Positions 32,371-42,596 of a DNA stretch of 64,000 bases are shown piece after piece. The translations under genes were made by a program, and so were the position numbers. Location of the stretch: positions 82,406 to 146,405 of the forward strand of contig NZ_CH724145.1 in the NCBI RefSeq assembly GCF_000153325.1. Reading direction: 5' to 3'. Position 1 is the first letter of the stretch, and each line of letters opens with the position of its first letter. This DNA comes from Photobacterium sp. SKA34 (GTDB lineage: Bacteria > Pseudomonadota > Gammaproteobacteria > Enterobacterales > Vibrionaceae). The notes below the pieces were generated by a model. The model was given only the letters and a program-made list of their open reading frames with translations. It was not told the DNA's origin and searched no databases.

Positions 32371-33219
32371 TTACATTAACCAGAGATAAAGTAAGGCAAA
32401 AACAGGTATTGCTGCGGTTAGGCTATCAATACGATCTAAAATGCCACCATGTCCGGGCAATATGTTACCGCTATCTTTAACGCCAGAAGCACGTTTAAAC
32501 ATGCTTTCAACTAAATCACCAAGTACAGAGATAACAACAGTAATAATAGCTATCGATAACAAGCTTGAAATTGAGATAAACGGGATAGAAAGAAGTTTTG
32601 CACCTAGCCAAGTAATAATTACAGCTAAAATCACCCCACCCACTAAACCTTCAATCGTTTTATTTGGGCTAACGGCTGGCGCCATTTTATGCTTACCAAA
32701 ACGCTTACCTGAAAAATATGCGCCAGTATCTGCAGACCAAACTAAGAAACAAACCAGTAGTACAAGTTTAGCACCATGATACGAATCGATGCTGTAATCT
32801 ACAGCACGTAACATTAAAATACTCCAAAAAAACGGGAGTAGTGTTAACAAGCCAAAAATCTGTTTAACAAAAGAATTAGATGCCCATAATTTATCAGTTT
32901 TAGGATATGTAATCGCTAATATAGATGCCATTAGCCACCATATTCCGCCGACTAATAACACGCCATGTAACCCATTACTCATCGCCGAAAGAGACGCTGT
33001 ATCTACTGGTAATAACACTAGGCTAGCTCCTAATGCAATCACAGGTAGAATCATTGCACTAATGCGAGATGATGTATTAACAAACTGTGTCCATTCCCAA
33101 AAGCCCACTAATGTTATTGCCGCAATGGCTGCAACAAAGGCTGGAAATGGTAAGAAAAAGATCCCCGCTATAACCAGTGGTGCGAGGATTAATGCGGTAA
33201 TAATTCGTTGCTTTAGCAA
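32371..33219 (-). CDS. cdsA: Phosphatidate cytidylyltransferase
   Basis: Makes CDP-diacylglycerol from phosphatidate and CTP, the precursor of all phospholipids. Integral membrane protein with about eight spans; the C-terminal signature is VLGDLVESMFKRASGVKDSGNILPGHGGILDRIDS, carrying the metal-binding aspartates. It has 282 residues (E. coli 285). It is 100 bp downstream of uppS. Confidence 0.97.
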   Translation of the reverse strand: MLKQRIITALILAPLVIAGIFFLPFPAFVAAIAAITLVGFWEWTQFVNTSSRISAMILPVIALGASLVLLPVDTASLSAMSNGLHGVLLVGGIWWLMASILAITYPKTDKLWASNSFVKQIFGLLTLLPFFWSILMLRAVDYSIDSYHGAKLVLLVCFLVWSADTGAYFSGKRFGKHKMAPAVSPNKTIEGLVGGVILAVIITWLGAKLLSIPFISISSLLSIAIITVVISVLGDLVESMFKRASGVKDSGNILPGHGGILDRIDSLTAAIPVFALLYLWLM

Positions 33220-33319
33220 ACTGCGTCCTCTATATAATTATTGTATAGGCAAAGGCCATATTCACTGTAAATAATAACGCCAACACACATCACTGTGCAT
33301 TGGCGAAAAATAATAACTC

Positions 33320-34081
33320 TTATTTTAACAATGCTTGTATTTGTTCGCCAGTACAGCCAAAACGGCGCTCACGAGTCACGAACCAAGCAACTGCATTCAA
33401 AAAACTTGATTCATCAAAATCAGGCCAGTGTTCTTCTGTAAAAAATAACTCAGCATAAGCTGTCTGCCAAAGCATAAAGTTACTAATTCGGCACTCACCA
33501 CTAGTACGGATCAAGAGATCAACCTCTGGTAACCCATACGTTGAGAGCCCTGACTCTAAATCTTGTTCCGTTACGGTTGCGAGATCAAGCTCATTATCAA
33601 TCGCATGCTGAGCTAGCTTTTTAGCCGCTTCTAAAATATCCCATTGCCCGCCGTAATTTGCTGCAATGTTCAATACCATGCCTGTATTATCAGCAGTTAA
33701 TTTCTCTGCCGCTGAAATTTTATCTTGTAAGCGCTGACTAAAACGACGCTTATCACCAATAATACGTAATTGAATATTATTCTTATGTAGCCTTTTTACT
33801 TCACGACTTAATACCGTCATGAAGAGCTCCATCAATAGTGAAACCTCAGCTTCGGGACGACGCCAGTTTTCACTACTAAAAGCAAATAGTGTTAATGCTT
33901 TTATACCAAGACGATTAGCAGTAGAGACTGTTTTTCGCACGGCTTCTACGCCAGCCTTGTGACCAAACACCCGAGCTTTGCCTTTGGCTTTTGCCCAACG
34001 ACCATTGCCATCCATAATCACAGCAATGTGGTTAGGAAGACAATCTGCCGAAAGCCCAGCCTCGATTGAATGCTCTGCCAT
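33320..34081 (-). CDS. uppS: Undecaprenyl diphosphate synthase (cis-prenyltransferase)
   Basis: Builds the C55 lipid carrier for peptidoglycan and O-antigen synthesis. Conserved regions: [27 protein letters not shown] (catalytic Asp, phosphate-binding), [11 protein letters not shown], and [35 protein letters not shown]. It has 253 residues (E. coli 253). Also named ispU. Confidence 0.98.
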   Translation of the reverse strand: MAEHSIEAGLSADCLPNHIAVIMDGNGRWAKAKGKARVFGHKAGVEAVRKTVSTANRLGIKALTLFAFSSENWRRPEAEVSLLMELFMTVLSREVKRLHKNNIQLRIIGDKRRFSQRLQDKISAAEKLTADNTGMVLNIAANYGGQWDILEAAKKLAQHAIDNELDLATVTEQDLESGLSTYGLPEVDLLIRTSGECRISNFMLWQTAYAELFFTEEHWPDFDESSFLNAVAWFVTRERRFGCTGEQIQALLK

Positions 34082-34090
34082 CTCTATCCC

Positions 34091-34121
34091 TCAAAAAAAA
34101 GCGCCGTGCTGCACGCACAGC
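34091..34121 (-). terminator. Rho-independent terminator after frr
   Basis: Minus strand GCGCTGTGC/GCACGGCGC (one wobble pair) with a 5-nt loop and eight T residues; lies between frr and uppS and so separates them transcriptionally. Confidence 0.88.
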
Positions 34122-34155
34122 GCCTCTAGCCATTTAAAACTTAACGAATAAAGTT

Positions 34156-34713
34156 TTAAACTTCCATTAACTCTTTTTCTTTTACTTCAAGAACTGCATC
34201 GATATTCTTAATAGCATCGTCTGTTAATTTCTGGATTTCATCTTGCGCACGACGATCATCATCTTCAGAAATTTCTTTGTCTTTTAATAGACCTTTAACC
34301 GTTGCATTTGCATCACGGCGAATGTTACGAACAGCAACACGACCTTGCTCTGCTTCTGCACGTACAATTTTAACAAGATCGCGACGACGCTCTTCTGTAA
34401 GCGGTGGAAGAGGAACACGGATCACAGTACCTGCAGACATTGGGTTTAGACCCAAATCAGACATCATGATCGCTTTTTCTACTTTTGGTGCTAATTCACG
34501 GTCAAATACAGTGATAGCAAGAGTACGCGAATCTTCAGCAACAACGTTTGCCACTTGGTTTAACGGTGTGTTCGCGCCATAGTACTCAACATGAATCGTA
34601 TCAAGTAGGCTTGGGTGAGCACGACCTGTACGGATTTTTACTAATTGGTTTCGTAGTGCATCAACACTTTTTTCCATGCGCGTTTGCGCGTCTTGTTTGA
34701 TTTCGTTAATCAC
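34156..34713 (-). CDS. frr: Ribosome recycling factor
   Basis: Splits post-termination ribosomes together with EF-G. Start placed at GTG 34713 ([17 protein letters not shown]): AAGGG lies eight bases upstream and the product is 185 residues, equal to E. coli; the ATG at 34740 would add nine non-conserved residues. Diagnostic blocks are [19 protein letters not shown]-like [27 protein letters not shown] and [16 protein letters not shown]. Confidence 0.97.
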   Translation of the reverse strand: MINEIKQDAQTRMEKSVDALRNQLVKIRTGRAHPSLLDTIHVEYYGANTPLNQVANVVAEDSRTLAITVFDRELAPKVEKAIMMSDLGLNPMSAGTVIRVPLPPLTEERRRDLVKIVRAEAEQGRVAVRNIRRDANATVKGLLKDKEISEDDDRRAQDEIQKLTDDAIKNIDAVLEVKEKELMEV

Positions 34714-34789
34714 AATAAATACCCTTGATAATTCGGTCACAGTAAAAAAGTAAAACTACTTTCTTAATTAATCAGTTGCTCACTTGTAC

Positions 34790-35518
34790 TTAAGCGTTAG
34801 TGATTAGCGTCCCTTCTTGCTCACCCATCACGACGCGACGAAGTGCGCCTGGCTTATTCATGTTAAAGACACGAATTGGCATATTATGGTCACGAGCAAG
34901 TGTAAAGGCAGCTAAGTCCATTACCTTTAGTTCTTTTTCAAGCACATCTTGGTAACTTAGTTTATCACAAAGTACTGCATCTGGGTTCTTAACTGGATCG
35001 TCTGTGTAAACACCGTCCACTTTGGTCGCTTTTAACACAACATCAGCTTCAATTTCGATACCGCGCAGACATGCCGCAGAATCTGTTGTGAAGAATGGGT
35101 TACCAGTACCTGCAGAGAAAATCACTACACGGCCCTGGCGTAACTGGCTAATTGCATCAGCCCAGTTGTAATTATCACAAACACCATTGAGAGGAATAGC
35201 AGACATCACTCGAGCGTTCACATAGGCACGATGCAAAGAATCACGCATTGCTAAGCCATTCATTACAGTTGCTAGCATACCCATGTGGTCGCCCACAACT
35301 CGGTTCATACCTGCTTCTGCAAGGCCAGCACCACGGAATAAGTTACCACCACCAATAACTAGGCCTACTTGAACACCCAGTTCAACGAGTTCTTTGATTT
35401 CTTGAGCCATACGGTCAAGAACTTGTGCATCAATGCCGAAACCTTCTTCGCCTTGTAGTGCTTCACCACTTAGCTTAAGCAAAATTCGTTGATAAGTTGG
35501 TTTTGGGTTTGTGGTCAT
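34790..35518 (-). CDS. pyrH: Uridylate kinase
   Basis: Phosphorylates UMP to UDP in pyrimidine nucleotide synthesis; amino acid kinase family. Motifs: [58 protein letters not shown], and [15 protein letters not shown]. It has 242 residues (E. coli 241). Follows tsf, from which it is separated by a terminator. Confidence 0.98.
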   Translation of the reverse strand: MTTNPKPTYQRILLKLSGEALQGEEGFGIDAQVLDRMAQEIKELVELGVQVGLVIGGGNLFRGAGLAEAGMNRVVGDHMGMLATVMNGLAMRDSLHRAYVNARVMSAIPLNGVCDNYNWADAISQLRQGRVVIFSAGTGNPFFTTDSAACLRGIEIEADVVLKATKVDGVYTDDPVKNPDAVLCDKLSYQDVLEKELKVMDLAAFTLARDHNMPIRVFNMNKPGALRRVVMGEQEGTLITNA

Positions 35519-35557
35519 GTGTTTTACCTTCCAGGCTAACTTGAGATATGGAGTTGT

Positions 35558-35587
35558 AAAAAGACCGCAGCCTTGGCTACGGTCTTT
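35558..35587 (-). terminator. Rho-independent terminator of rpsB-tsf
   Basis: Minus strand AAAGACCGTAGCC/GGCTGCGGTCTTT stem (one mismatch) with a tight loop and a T run, 21 bp after the tsf stop. Confidence 0.9.
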
Positions 35588-35607
35588 GGCATTCTTATAA
35601 AGAAGGA

Positions 35608-36453
35608 TTAACCCTTCTGAACAGCTGCTACTTCTTCTGCAAAGCTCATTTCTTGAGCTTTCTCGATACCTTCACCAACTTCTAGACGAATGAAGTTAGT
35701 TACTGTAGCACCAGTTTCTTTTAGTACTTCACCAACAGTTTTCTTTGGTTCCATGATGAAAGCTTGACCAGTTAGAGAAACTTCGCCAGTGAACTTCTTC
35801 ATGCGGCCTTCAACCATCTTCTCAGCGATAGCTTGTGGCTTGCCTTCGTTCATAGCGATTTCAACTTGAACTTCACGCTCTTTAGCAACAACTTCAGCAG
35901 GAACGTCAGATGGGTTCACGTACTCAGGCTTAGATGCAGCAACGTGCATTGCAATGTGCTTAAGAGTTTCTGCGTCACCGTTACCAGCAACAACTACAGC
36001 GATACGAGCGCCGTGAGTGTATGCAGCAACATTCTCGCCTTCGATGAAATCTACACGACGGATAGAGATGTTCTCACCAATTTTAGCAACTAGTGCGATA
36101 CGTGTTTCTTCGAATTGTGCTTGAAGTTCTTCAACTGATTTGTGACCAGCAAGTGCTGCATCAGCAACTTCGTTAGCGAATGCTAGGAAGCTACCATCTT
36201 TAGCTACGAAGTCAGTTTGGCAGTTAACTTCAACAAGAGCAGCTTTACCAGCAGCTTCTTTGATGATGATAGTACCTTCAGCTGCTACGTTACCCGCTTT
36301 CTTAGCAGCTTTAGCAGCACCGCTCTTACGCATATTTTCGATTGCAAGCTCGATATCAGCGTTAGCTTCTACAAGCGCTTTTTTACAATCCATCATACCT
36401 GCGCCAGTACGCTCACGCAGTTCTTTAACTAGGGCAGCTGTAACTGTTGCCAT
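35608..36453 (-). CDS. tsf: Elongation factor Ts
   Basis: Nucleotide exchange factor for EF-Tu. UBA-like N-terminus with [21 protein letters not shown], the core TDFVAKD and [17 protein letters not shown] 36453 (MATVTAALV) is chosen over the ATG two codons earlier because its spacing from AGGA is better and it matches the family start; 281 residues (E. coli 283). Cotranscribed with rpsB. Confidence 0.98.
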   Translation of the reverse strand: MATVTAALVKELRERTGAGMMDCKKALVEANADIELAIENMRKSGAAKAAKKAGNVAAEGTIIIKEAAGKAALVEVNCQTDFVAKDGSFLAFANEVADAALAGHKSVEELQAQFEETRIALVAKIGENISIRRVDFIEGENVAAYTHGARIAVVVAGNGDAETLKHIAMHVAASKPEYVNPSDVPAEVVAKEREVQVEIAMNEGKPQAIAEKMVEGRMKKFTGEVSLTGQAFIMEPKKTVGEVLKETGATVTNFIRLEVGEGIEKAQEMSFAEEVAAVQKG

Positions 36454-36483
36454 TGTCATAATCCTCAGATTTAATTCTTCGAG

Positions 36484-36511
36484 TAAAAATCAGGGGCCCT
36501 ATCGGCCCCTG
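36484..36511 (-). terminator. Attenuator hairpin between rpsB and tsf
   Basis: Minus strand CAGGGGCC/GGCCCCTG perfect 8-bp stem followed by ATTTTTA. A partial terminator that lets some transcripts end after rpsB is known at this position in E. coli; the short T tract here fits incomplete termination. Confidence 0.75.
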
Positions 36512-36570
36512 GTAACCATTCTTAGTTTACACAAGGTAACTTAAGATGCTCGGTAAGTAACAAGTACTTA

Positions 36571-37299
36571 TTAAGCTTCAGCTACGAAACCGTCTTCTTC
36601 AGCTTGAACAGCGATATCTTGGTTACGAGCTTCTTTAACAGTTTGAGCTACAGCACCAGTGTAAAGCTGGATCGCACGGATTGCGTCATCGTTACCTGGG
36701 ATAACGAAATCAACGCCGTCTGGATCAGAGTTAGTATCAACAACAGCAAATACTGGGATACCTAGGTTATTAGCTTCTTTGATTGCGATGTGCTCACAGT
36801 CAGCGCCGATTACGAACATTGCGTCTGGTAGGCCGCCCATGTTCTTAATACCACCTAGTGATTTCTCAAGCTTTTCCATTTCACGAGTACGCATTAGCGC
36901 TTCTTTCTTGGTTAGCTTCTCGAAAGTACCATCAGTAGATTGAGCTTCAAGATCTTTAAGACGCTTGATTGATTGACGAACAGTTTTCCAGTTAGTCAAC
37001 ATACCACCCAACCAACGGTTGTTTACGTAGTACTGGTCACAGCTGATTGCTGCTTCTTTGATTGATTCGCTAGCTGCGCGCTTAGTACCAACGAAAAGAA
37101 CTTTACCCTTACGAGCTGCAATTTTTTCAATTTCAGCTAGTGCTGCATTGAACATTGGTACAGTTTTTTCTAGGTTGATGATATGTACACGGTTACGAGC
37201 ACCGAAAATGAATGGCTTCATTTTTGGATTCCAGTAACGAGTTTGGTGACCAAAGTGTACACCAGCCTGAAGCATGTCGCGCATTGATACAGTTGCCAT
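36571..37299 (-). CDS. rpsB: 30S ribosomal protein S2
   Basis: Component of the small ribosomal subunit. Start at ATG 37299 ([27 protein letters not shown]) behind AGGATT; 242 residues (E. coli 241). Typical blocks: [50 protein letters not shown]. The frame remains open to 37332 but those residues are not conserved. Expression is probably autoregulated by S2 through the leader. Confidence 0.98.
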   Translation of the reverse strand: MATVSMRDMLQAGVHFGHQTRYWNPKMKPFIFGARNRVHIINLEKTVPMFNAALAEIEKIAARKGKVLFVGTKRAASESIKEAAISCDQYYVNNRWLGGMLTNWKTVRQSIKRLKDLEAQSTDGTFEKLTKKEALMRTREMEKLEKSLGGIKNMGGLPDAMFVIGADCEHIAIKEANNLGIPVFAVVDTNSDPDGVDFVIPGNDDAIRAIQLYTGAVAQTVKEARNQDIAVQAEEDGFVAEA

Positions 37300-37465
37300 T
37301 GAATAATCCTCTATGGGGTTAGGCGTCCACATATCCCATCTTAAAACCGACCCGATAATAACTATTAAAGCTATTGTTACCTCATAAGGTAACCGAGCAC
37401 CCCGGCAGATGTGTCGATATGTGTGAATAATAAAATAAGTGTGTGTGACTCAATCAAGTCGCACC
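37300..37465 (-). promoter_or_regulatory. rpsB promoter and S2-responsive leader
   Basis: On the minus strand TTGATT and TTTATT (17-bp spacing) near 37455-37430 can serve as the promoter. The leader then carries GGGGTGCTCGG and a perfect hairpin GTTACCT/AGGTAAC (37376-37393) before the ribosome-binding site. S2 represses rpsB-tsf through a conserved gamma-proteobacterial leader; the boundaries here are approximate. The remaining bases to 37665 hold the map promoter region, with nothing distinct seen. Confidence 0.6.
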
Positions 37466-37665
37466 TTCGTACCTAATATTAGTACTTACGTAAAAATATA
37501 TGTTATCGAAAGAAACAAAATTACCGATCACGGCGCGCTTTATACCACAGATTTAGGCGCTAAATCTAGTCAAATCTGGTTATGAGAATGAATCTTATCT
37601 TTCCATTAACCCTAAGCGACTGGTAATATAGTGCTATAGCAAAACATACAAATAGAGACGATTAT

Positions 37666-38505
37666 ATGAGCATTAAGATCAAAACGGCTGAAGAAATTGA
37701 AAAAATGCGCGTTGCGGGCCGTTTGGCTGCTGAAGTGCTAGAAATGATCGAACCCCACGTTAAAGCTGGTGTGACTACCGAAGAGCTTGACCGTATTTGT
37801 CATGACTACATCACTAAAGATCAGCAAGCGATTCCAGCACCACTGAATTACCATGGTTTTCCAAAATCAGTATGTACTTCAATTAACCACGTAGTATGTC
37901 ACGGCATTCCAGCACAAGCTGATGAAGAAGTACCAGAAGCAAATGGTAAATACATTAAGCCTGCAGTACTAAAAGATGGTGATATTATTAATATCGACGT
38001 AACCGTTATTAAAGATGGTTACCACGGCGATACATCAAAAATGTTTGAAGTCGGTGAAGTCTCTCTTGAAGACAAGCGTCTATGTCGTGTGGCACAAGAA
38101 AGCCTTTACTTAGCCATTAAAAAAGTAAAACCAGGTGCACGCGTAGGTGATATTGGTACCGCTATTCAGAAATTTATCAAATCTGGTAATAGCCGTTTCT
38201 CTATTGTTAAAGATTATTGTGGTCACGGTATCGGTAATGAGTTCCACGAAGAACCGCAAATAGTTCACTACAAAAACAACGACCGTACCGTGCTAAAAGA
38301 AGGCATGTGCTTCACTATCGAGCCAATGATCAACGCCGGTAAATTCGGTTGTGAATCTGATGACCAAGACGGTTGGACGGTTTACACAGTCGATGGTAAG
38401 AAATCAGCGCAATGGGAACATACCCTGCTAGTGACAAAAGATGGTTGTGAAATTTTAACCCTTCGTCCAGAAGAAACACTTCAACGCCTTATGCATAACG
38501 CATAA
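37666..38505 (+). CDS. map: Methionine aminopeptidase, type I
   Basis: Removes the initiator methionine from new proteins. The metal ligands of the pita-bread fold are visible in NIDVTVIKDGYHGDTSKMF (two Asp), GHGIGNEFHEEPQ (His) and FTIEPMINAG plus QWEHTLLV (two Glu). It has 279 residues, longer than E. coli Map (264). The difference is mainly an extra segment of about 14 residues (around EVPEANGKYIKPA) between CHGIPAQAD and LKDGDIINID. Divergent from rpsB and upstream of glnD as in E. coli. Confidence 0.97.
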   Translation: MSIKIKTAEEIEKMRVAGRLAAEVLEMIEPHVKAGVTTEELDRICHDYITKDQQAIPAPLNYHGFPKSVCTSINHVVCHGIPAQADEEVPEANGKYIKPAVLKDGDIINIDVTVIKDGYHGDTSKMFEVGEVSLEDKRLCRVAQESLYLAIKKVKPGARVGDIGTAIQKFIKSGNSRFSIVKDYCGHGIGNEFHEEPQIVHYKNNDRTVLKEGMCFTIEPMINAGKFGCESDDQDGWTVYTVDGKKSAQWEHTLLVTKDGCEILTLRPEETLQRLMHNA

Positions 38506-38532
38506 CATAACGACTTCGTTAACAAGATTATA

Positions 38533-38560
38533 AAAACCGACCTTCTGTGTCGGTTTTTTT
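38533..38560 (+). terminator. Rho-independent terminator of map
   Basis: AAACCGAC/GTCGGTTT 8-bp stem with a 7-nt loop and seven T residues, 28 bp after the map stop. Confidence 0.92.
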
Positions 38561-38632
38561 CCCCCTATACATGTTGTTCCTCATTGGTAGTCGTTATAGT
38601 AAAGATAAGATTTAGCAATAGCACGGACTGCC

Positions 38633-41254
38633 ATGACGGATACCCTCTCTCTTAAACTTGATAGCTACCTTGATCAAGACATCACGCTCGATAATTTACG
38701 TAATGTATTAACCACCTTTGCAGAACAACAAAAAGAATGTTTTTTTCAGCATGTCCCTATTGCCGATCTAGTTTCAGCCCGCAGTAACTATATAGATCAA
38801 CTTCTACAACGTTTATGGCATTTTTACGGATTTTCACAGCAATCAGACTTAGCTTTTGTTGCCGTAGGTGGTTATGGGCGTGGTGAGCTTCATCCCCTTT
38901 CGGATGTCGATATTTTAATCTTAAGTGAGCAACCTATTAGCGATGAGATTGGCGCAAAAGTCAGTGAGTTTATTACACTACTGTGGGATCTACGATTAGA
39001 AGTGGGACAAAGTGTCCGTACTGTTGCTGAATGCGTTGATGTTGGCAAAGATGACCTAACCGTTGCAACAAACTTAACCGAAGCCCGTTATTTATGCGGA
39101 AATAAAGGCACCTATAATCACCTTATTGAATCCATTAATGATGGAGCTTTCTGGCCAAGTCATACGTTTTATAAAGCCAAGTTAGAAGAACAAAAAAAAC
39201 GTCACGCTCGTTATCACGATACCACCTACAATTTAGAACCTGATATAAAATCAAGCCCTGGCGGACTGCGAGATATTCATACCTTAAGTTGGGTTGCACG
39301 CAGACATTTTGGCGCCACCAGCTTATTTGAAATGAGTCGCCATGGTTTTTTAACTGATGCTGAATATCGTGAACTGGTTGAATGTCAAAATGAGCTGTGG
39401 CGAATTCGCTTTGCATTACATATCGAACTTCGTCGTTATGATAATCGCCTTACCTTTGATCATCAGGCATCAGTGGCTCACAACTTAGGTTATCAAGGTG
39501 AAGGTAATCGCCATGTTGAAATGATGATGAAAGAGTTCTACCGCACGCTTCGTCGAGTCGCCGAACTTAATAAAATGCTGCTACAGCTATTCGAACAAGC
39601 GATTATTACCCAACAAAAAGATACCGCGCCCACAGTACTTGATGAGGACTTTCAAATTCGGGGGCATTTAATTGAAGCCACCAAGCCTGCTCTATTCCAA
39701 GCGCGCCCTGAAACTATTTTAGACATGTTTCTTCATGTCGCAAAAAACTCTGAGATTGAAGGTATTGGAGCCCCCACATTACGCCAATTACGTATCGCTC
39801 GTCGGCGGTTGAATCTCTTCTTAATTGAAATCCCAACTGCTCGTGAAAAGTTCATGGAGTTGGTCCGACAACCAAACGCCTTACAAAAAGCCTTTCGCTT
39901 GATGCATCGTCACGGCGTATTATCCGCTTATCTACCGCAATGGAGCCACATTGTTGGCCAAATGCAATTTGATTTATTTCACGTTTATACCGTCGATGAA
40001 CACAGTATTCGTGTGATCAAAAACCTGAATAAATTTAGCGATCCAGAAAATCAACAACGTCACCCGATTTGCTGTGAGATCTATCCCCGTATAGTTAAGA
40101 AAGAGTTATTAATTCTGGCGGCTATTTTTCACGATATCGCCAAAGGTCGAAAAGGCGATCACTCTGAACTAGGTGCTGTCGATGCCTATGAATTTTGTAT
40201 CCAACATGGGCTATCACGACCAGAAGCAAATATTGTTTCATGGCTAGTTAAAAAGCACCTTCTCATGTCAGTAACCGCACAACGTCGCGATATTTACGAC
40301 CCCGAAGTCGTCACTGAATTTGCTAAAGAAGTACGAGATGAAGAGCGTCTGGACTATTTAGTCTGCCTAACCGTTGCAGATATCTGTGCCACTAATCAAG
40401 ACTTATGGAACAGTTGGAAACGTACTCTCCTCTCCGAGCTTTACTATTCAACCCAAAAAGCATTACGTCGCGGTTTAGAAAATACGCCCGATGTGCGTGA
40501 CCGTATTCGTCACAATCAACAATTAGCTTCTGCCATGTTGCGTAGTAAAGGTTTTCAGCCTCGCGAAATTGAAGTGTTATGGCAACGCTTTAAAGCTGAT
40601 TACTTTCTTCGTCATACCCACAAACAACTGGCGTGGCATGCTGAAGCCTTACTCACGCACGATCATGACAAACCGCTCATCTTACTCAGTAAAAAAGCAA
40701 CCCGTGGCGGTACTGAGGTGTTCGTGTATAGCAAAGATAAAATAAAGCTTTTTGCTATCGTCGTTTCAGAGCTAGATAAGAAGAACTTAAGTGTCCATGA
40801 CGCTCAAATAATGAATAGTAAAGATGGTTACACGCTTGATACCTTTATGGTGTTAGATCCTAACGGCAAAGCGATCAATGAAAACCGTCATACCACCATT
40901 CGACGCACATTAACCAAAGCGTTAACAGTGATGAAATCTGAACGGAAAATCCGTCGAGCACCACGTAAGCTATTACACTTTAATGTAAAAACTAAAGTCA
41001 GCTTTCTGCCGACCAAAACGGGCAAGAAAACGATGATGGAATTAGTTGCGTTAGACATGCCAGGATTATTAGCCAAAGTGGGAGCGGTGTTTGCCGAACA
41101 CAATATTAGCTTGCAAGCAGCGAAAATCACCACGATTGGTGAGCGCGCTGAGGACTTCTTTATTCTGGTTAATGATCAAGGTTGTAATCTTAGCGTTGAG
41201 CAGCAAGAAGTATTAGAAGCGTCGCTAATACGCACAATCAATAAACACGCATAA
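38633..41254 (+). CDS. glnD: [Protein-PII] uridylyltransferase / uridylyl-removing enzyme
   Basis: Bifunctional sensor of glutamine that adds and removes UMP on PII proteins and so sets nitrogen assimilation. The nucleotidyltransferase domain has GGYGRGELHPLSDVDILIL (about residues 82-100), the HD hydrolase domain AAIFHDIAKGRKGDHSELG (about 500), and two C-terminal ACT domains (about 690-870) that bind glutamine, including VALDMPGLLAKVGAVFAEH. It has 873 residues (E. coli 890). Separated from map by a terminator. Confidence 0.97.
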   Translation: MTDTLSLKLDSYLDQDITLDNLRNVLTTFAEQQKECFFQHVPIADLVSARSNYIDQLLQRLWHFYGFSQQSDLAFVAVGGYGRGELHPLSDVDILILSEQPISDEIGAKVSEFITLLWDLRLEVGQSVRTVAECVDVGKDDLTVATNLTEARYLCGNKGTYNHLIESINDGAFWPSHTFYKAKLEEQKKRHARYHDTTYNLEPDIKSSPGGLRDIHTLSWVARRHFGATSLFEMSRHGFLTDAEYRELVECQNELWRIRFALHIELRRYDNRLTFDHQASVAHNLGYQGEGNRHVEMMMKEFYRTLRRVAELNKMLLQLFEQAIITQQKDTAPTVLDEDFQIRGHLIEATKPALFQARPETILDMFLHVAKNSEIEGIGAPTLRQLRIARRRLNLFLIEIPTAREKFMELVRQPNALQKAFRLMHRHGVLSAYLPQWSHIVGQMQFDLFHVYTVDEHSIRVIKNLNKFSDPENQQRHPICCEIYPRIVKKELLILAAIFHDIAKGRKGDHSELGAVDAYEFCIQHGLSRPEANIVSWLVKKHLLMSVTAQRRDIYDPEVVTEFAKEVRDEERLDYLVCLTVADICATNQDLWNSWKRTLLSELYYSTQKALRRGLENTPDVRDRIRHNQQLASAMLRSKGFQPREIEVLWQRFKADYFLRHTHKQLAWHAEALLTHDHDKPLILLSKKATRGGTEVFVYSKDKIKLFAIVVSELDKKNLSVHDAQIMNSKDGYTLDTFMVLDPNGKAINENRHTTIRRTLTKALTVMKSERKIRRAPRKLLHFNVKTKVSFLPTKTGKKTMMELVALDMPGLLAKVGAVFAEHNISLQAAKITTIGERAEDFFILVNDQGCNLSVEQQEVLEASLIRTINKHA

Positions 41255-41281
41255 TCGATAACGTATTAGGGTAAAAATAAC

Positions 41282-41306
41282 AAAGCCTGCAATTACTGCA
41301 GGCTTT
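41282..41306. terminator. Bidirectional terminator between glnD and yqcA
   Basis: AAAGCCTGC/GCAGGCTTT 9-bp stem with a 7-nt loop; serves two convergent transcripts. Confidence 0.85.
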
Positions 41307-41311
41307 CTCTG

Positions 41312-41758
41312 TTATATCTGTGCAATAAAGGTGTCAAACCAACCTTTCGCGACATCTAAAGGCTCAAAATGGATACCCGCATCAATATCAAGGCGATCTT
41401 GTACAGGTTTAGCGCCTAACTCTGCTAATAATGCATCAAATTGACGCCCGGCACCGCAAAAGCGATCTTCACCATAACTAGAATCTCCTAACGCTATCAC
41501 GCCAAATTGCTGTTGAGGTAAGAGCGGAAATTGATCTTGCAGTGCAACATAAAGCGGCAACAAGTTTTCAGGGATCTCACCTTGTCCAGTTGTTGATGAA
41601 ATAATAAGTACATTATCATCTTTGTAATCAAGAAAATCATCTAACGTAGGTTCAAAATAGATCTGCGTATCAATCGACTCCGCACTCTCTGCTAATGCTT
41701 CTGCCAGATCTTCTGCACCACCATAAACAGATCCGATAAAAATACCTAATCGAGCCAT
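41312..41758 (-). CDS. yqcA: Flavodoxin-family protein YqcA
   Basis: Short-chain flavodoxin-like FMN protein of unknown partner. The FMN phosphate loop is GSVYGGAEDLAEALAE, the isoalloxazine loops are SSTTGQGEIPENL and GDSSYGEDRFCGAGRQFD. ATG 41758 (MARLGIFIGS) follows GGAGGGCATT and gives 148 residues (E. coli YqcA 149). It forms the conserved yqcA-truC-yqcC group, transcribed in the order yqcC, truC, yqcA. Confidence 0.92.
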   Translation of the reverse strand: MARLGIFIGSVYGGAEDLAEALAESAESIDTQIYFEPTLDDFLDYKDDNVLIISSTTGQGEIPENLLPLYVALQDQFPLLPQQQFGVIALGDSSYGEDRFCGAGRQFDALLAELGAKPVQDRLDIDAGIHFEPLDVAKGWFDTFIAQI

Positions 41759-41849
41759 AATGCCCTCCATTGCCACTATTAATTATCATCAATGTGGCAA
41801 TGATAAGCTTAAAAATCAAGCACTATGATCAGATATAATTAAACTTCAA

Positions 41850-42587
41850 TTAGTCTCGCACTAATAGATTGAGGGACCAATTAAACGCAGTCATGACTTT
41901 ATGCCACGTCTCATCAATATCTGCACAAATATCAATAGAATCACCTGTGATCGGGTGATCAAATTGTAATCTCGAGGCATGCAGCATTAAACGGTGACAA
42001 TCATAATGTTCACGGAACATGCGGTTATGGCGCCCATCACCATGATTTACATCACCAATAATATGATGACTTAAATGGTGCATATGTCGACGTAGCTGGT
42101 GCTTCCGCCCAGTTTCTGGTTTCATTTCAACTAAACAGTAACGACTGGTTGAGTAACGTCCTACTGCAATATCTGTTTCAACCGTCGCTAATGGCTCGTA
42201 AGCCGTTACAGCAGGTTGTGCTTCTTTCTCTTCTGATGCATTTTTATCAGCGATCTTATCAAGCTCAACCTTCAACGGATAGTCGAGCACTGCCGCTTCT
42301 TTTATCCAACCACGCACAACAGCATGATACGTTTTGTGCATATCGCGCCCAGCGAAAAGTGGCATCATTTGTGATGCAATCTCACTGGATAATCCAAACA
42401 ACAAAACACCCGATGTTGGGCGATCTAAACGATGTAATGGGAAGACATGCTGGCCAATTTGATCTCGCAATGTTTGCATCACAAAAACAGTCTCATGACT
42501 ATCTAGCCATGAACGGTGAACCAACATACCGGCAGGCTTGTTAACCGCAATCAAATAGTCATCGCGATATAAAATTTCAAGTTCCAT
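41850..42587 (-). CDS. truC: tRNA pseudouridine(65) synthase
   Basis: Converts U65 in the T-stem of tRNAs to pseudouridine. RluA-family fold; the catalytic Asp is in HRLDRPTSGVLLFGLS (about residue 53), with ETGRKHQLRRHMHHLSHHIIGD as the second signature. ATG 42587 (MELEILYRDDYLIAVNKP) matches the family start and gives 245 residues; an ATG nine bases earlier is possible. Downstream of yqcC by about 10 bp. Confidence 0.95.
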   Translation of the reverse strand: MELEILYRDDYLIAVNKPAGMLVHRSWLDSHETVFVMQTLRDQIGQHVFPLHRLDRPTSGVLLFGLSSEIASQMMPLFAGRDMHKTYHAVVRGWIKEAAVLDYPLKVELDKIADKNASEEKEAQPAVTAYEPLATVETDIAVGRYSTSRYCLVEMKPETGRKHQLRRHMHHLSHHIIGDVNHGDGRHNRMFREHYDCHRLMLHASRLQFDHPITGDSIDICADIDETWHKVMTAFNWSLNLLVRD

Positions 42588-42596
42588 TACATTCAC

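Noticed and set aside
33240-33310. Hairpin between uppS and cdsA (CGCCAA/TTGGCG) as a terminator
   Set aside because: The loop is large and no T run follows on the minus strand.
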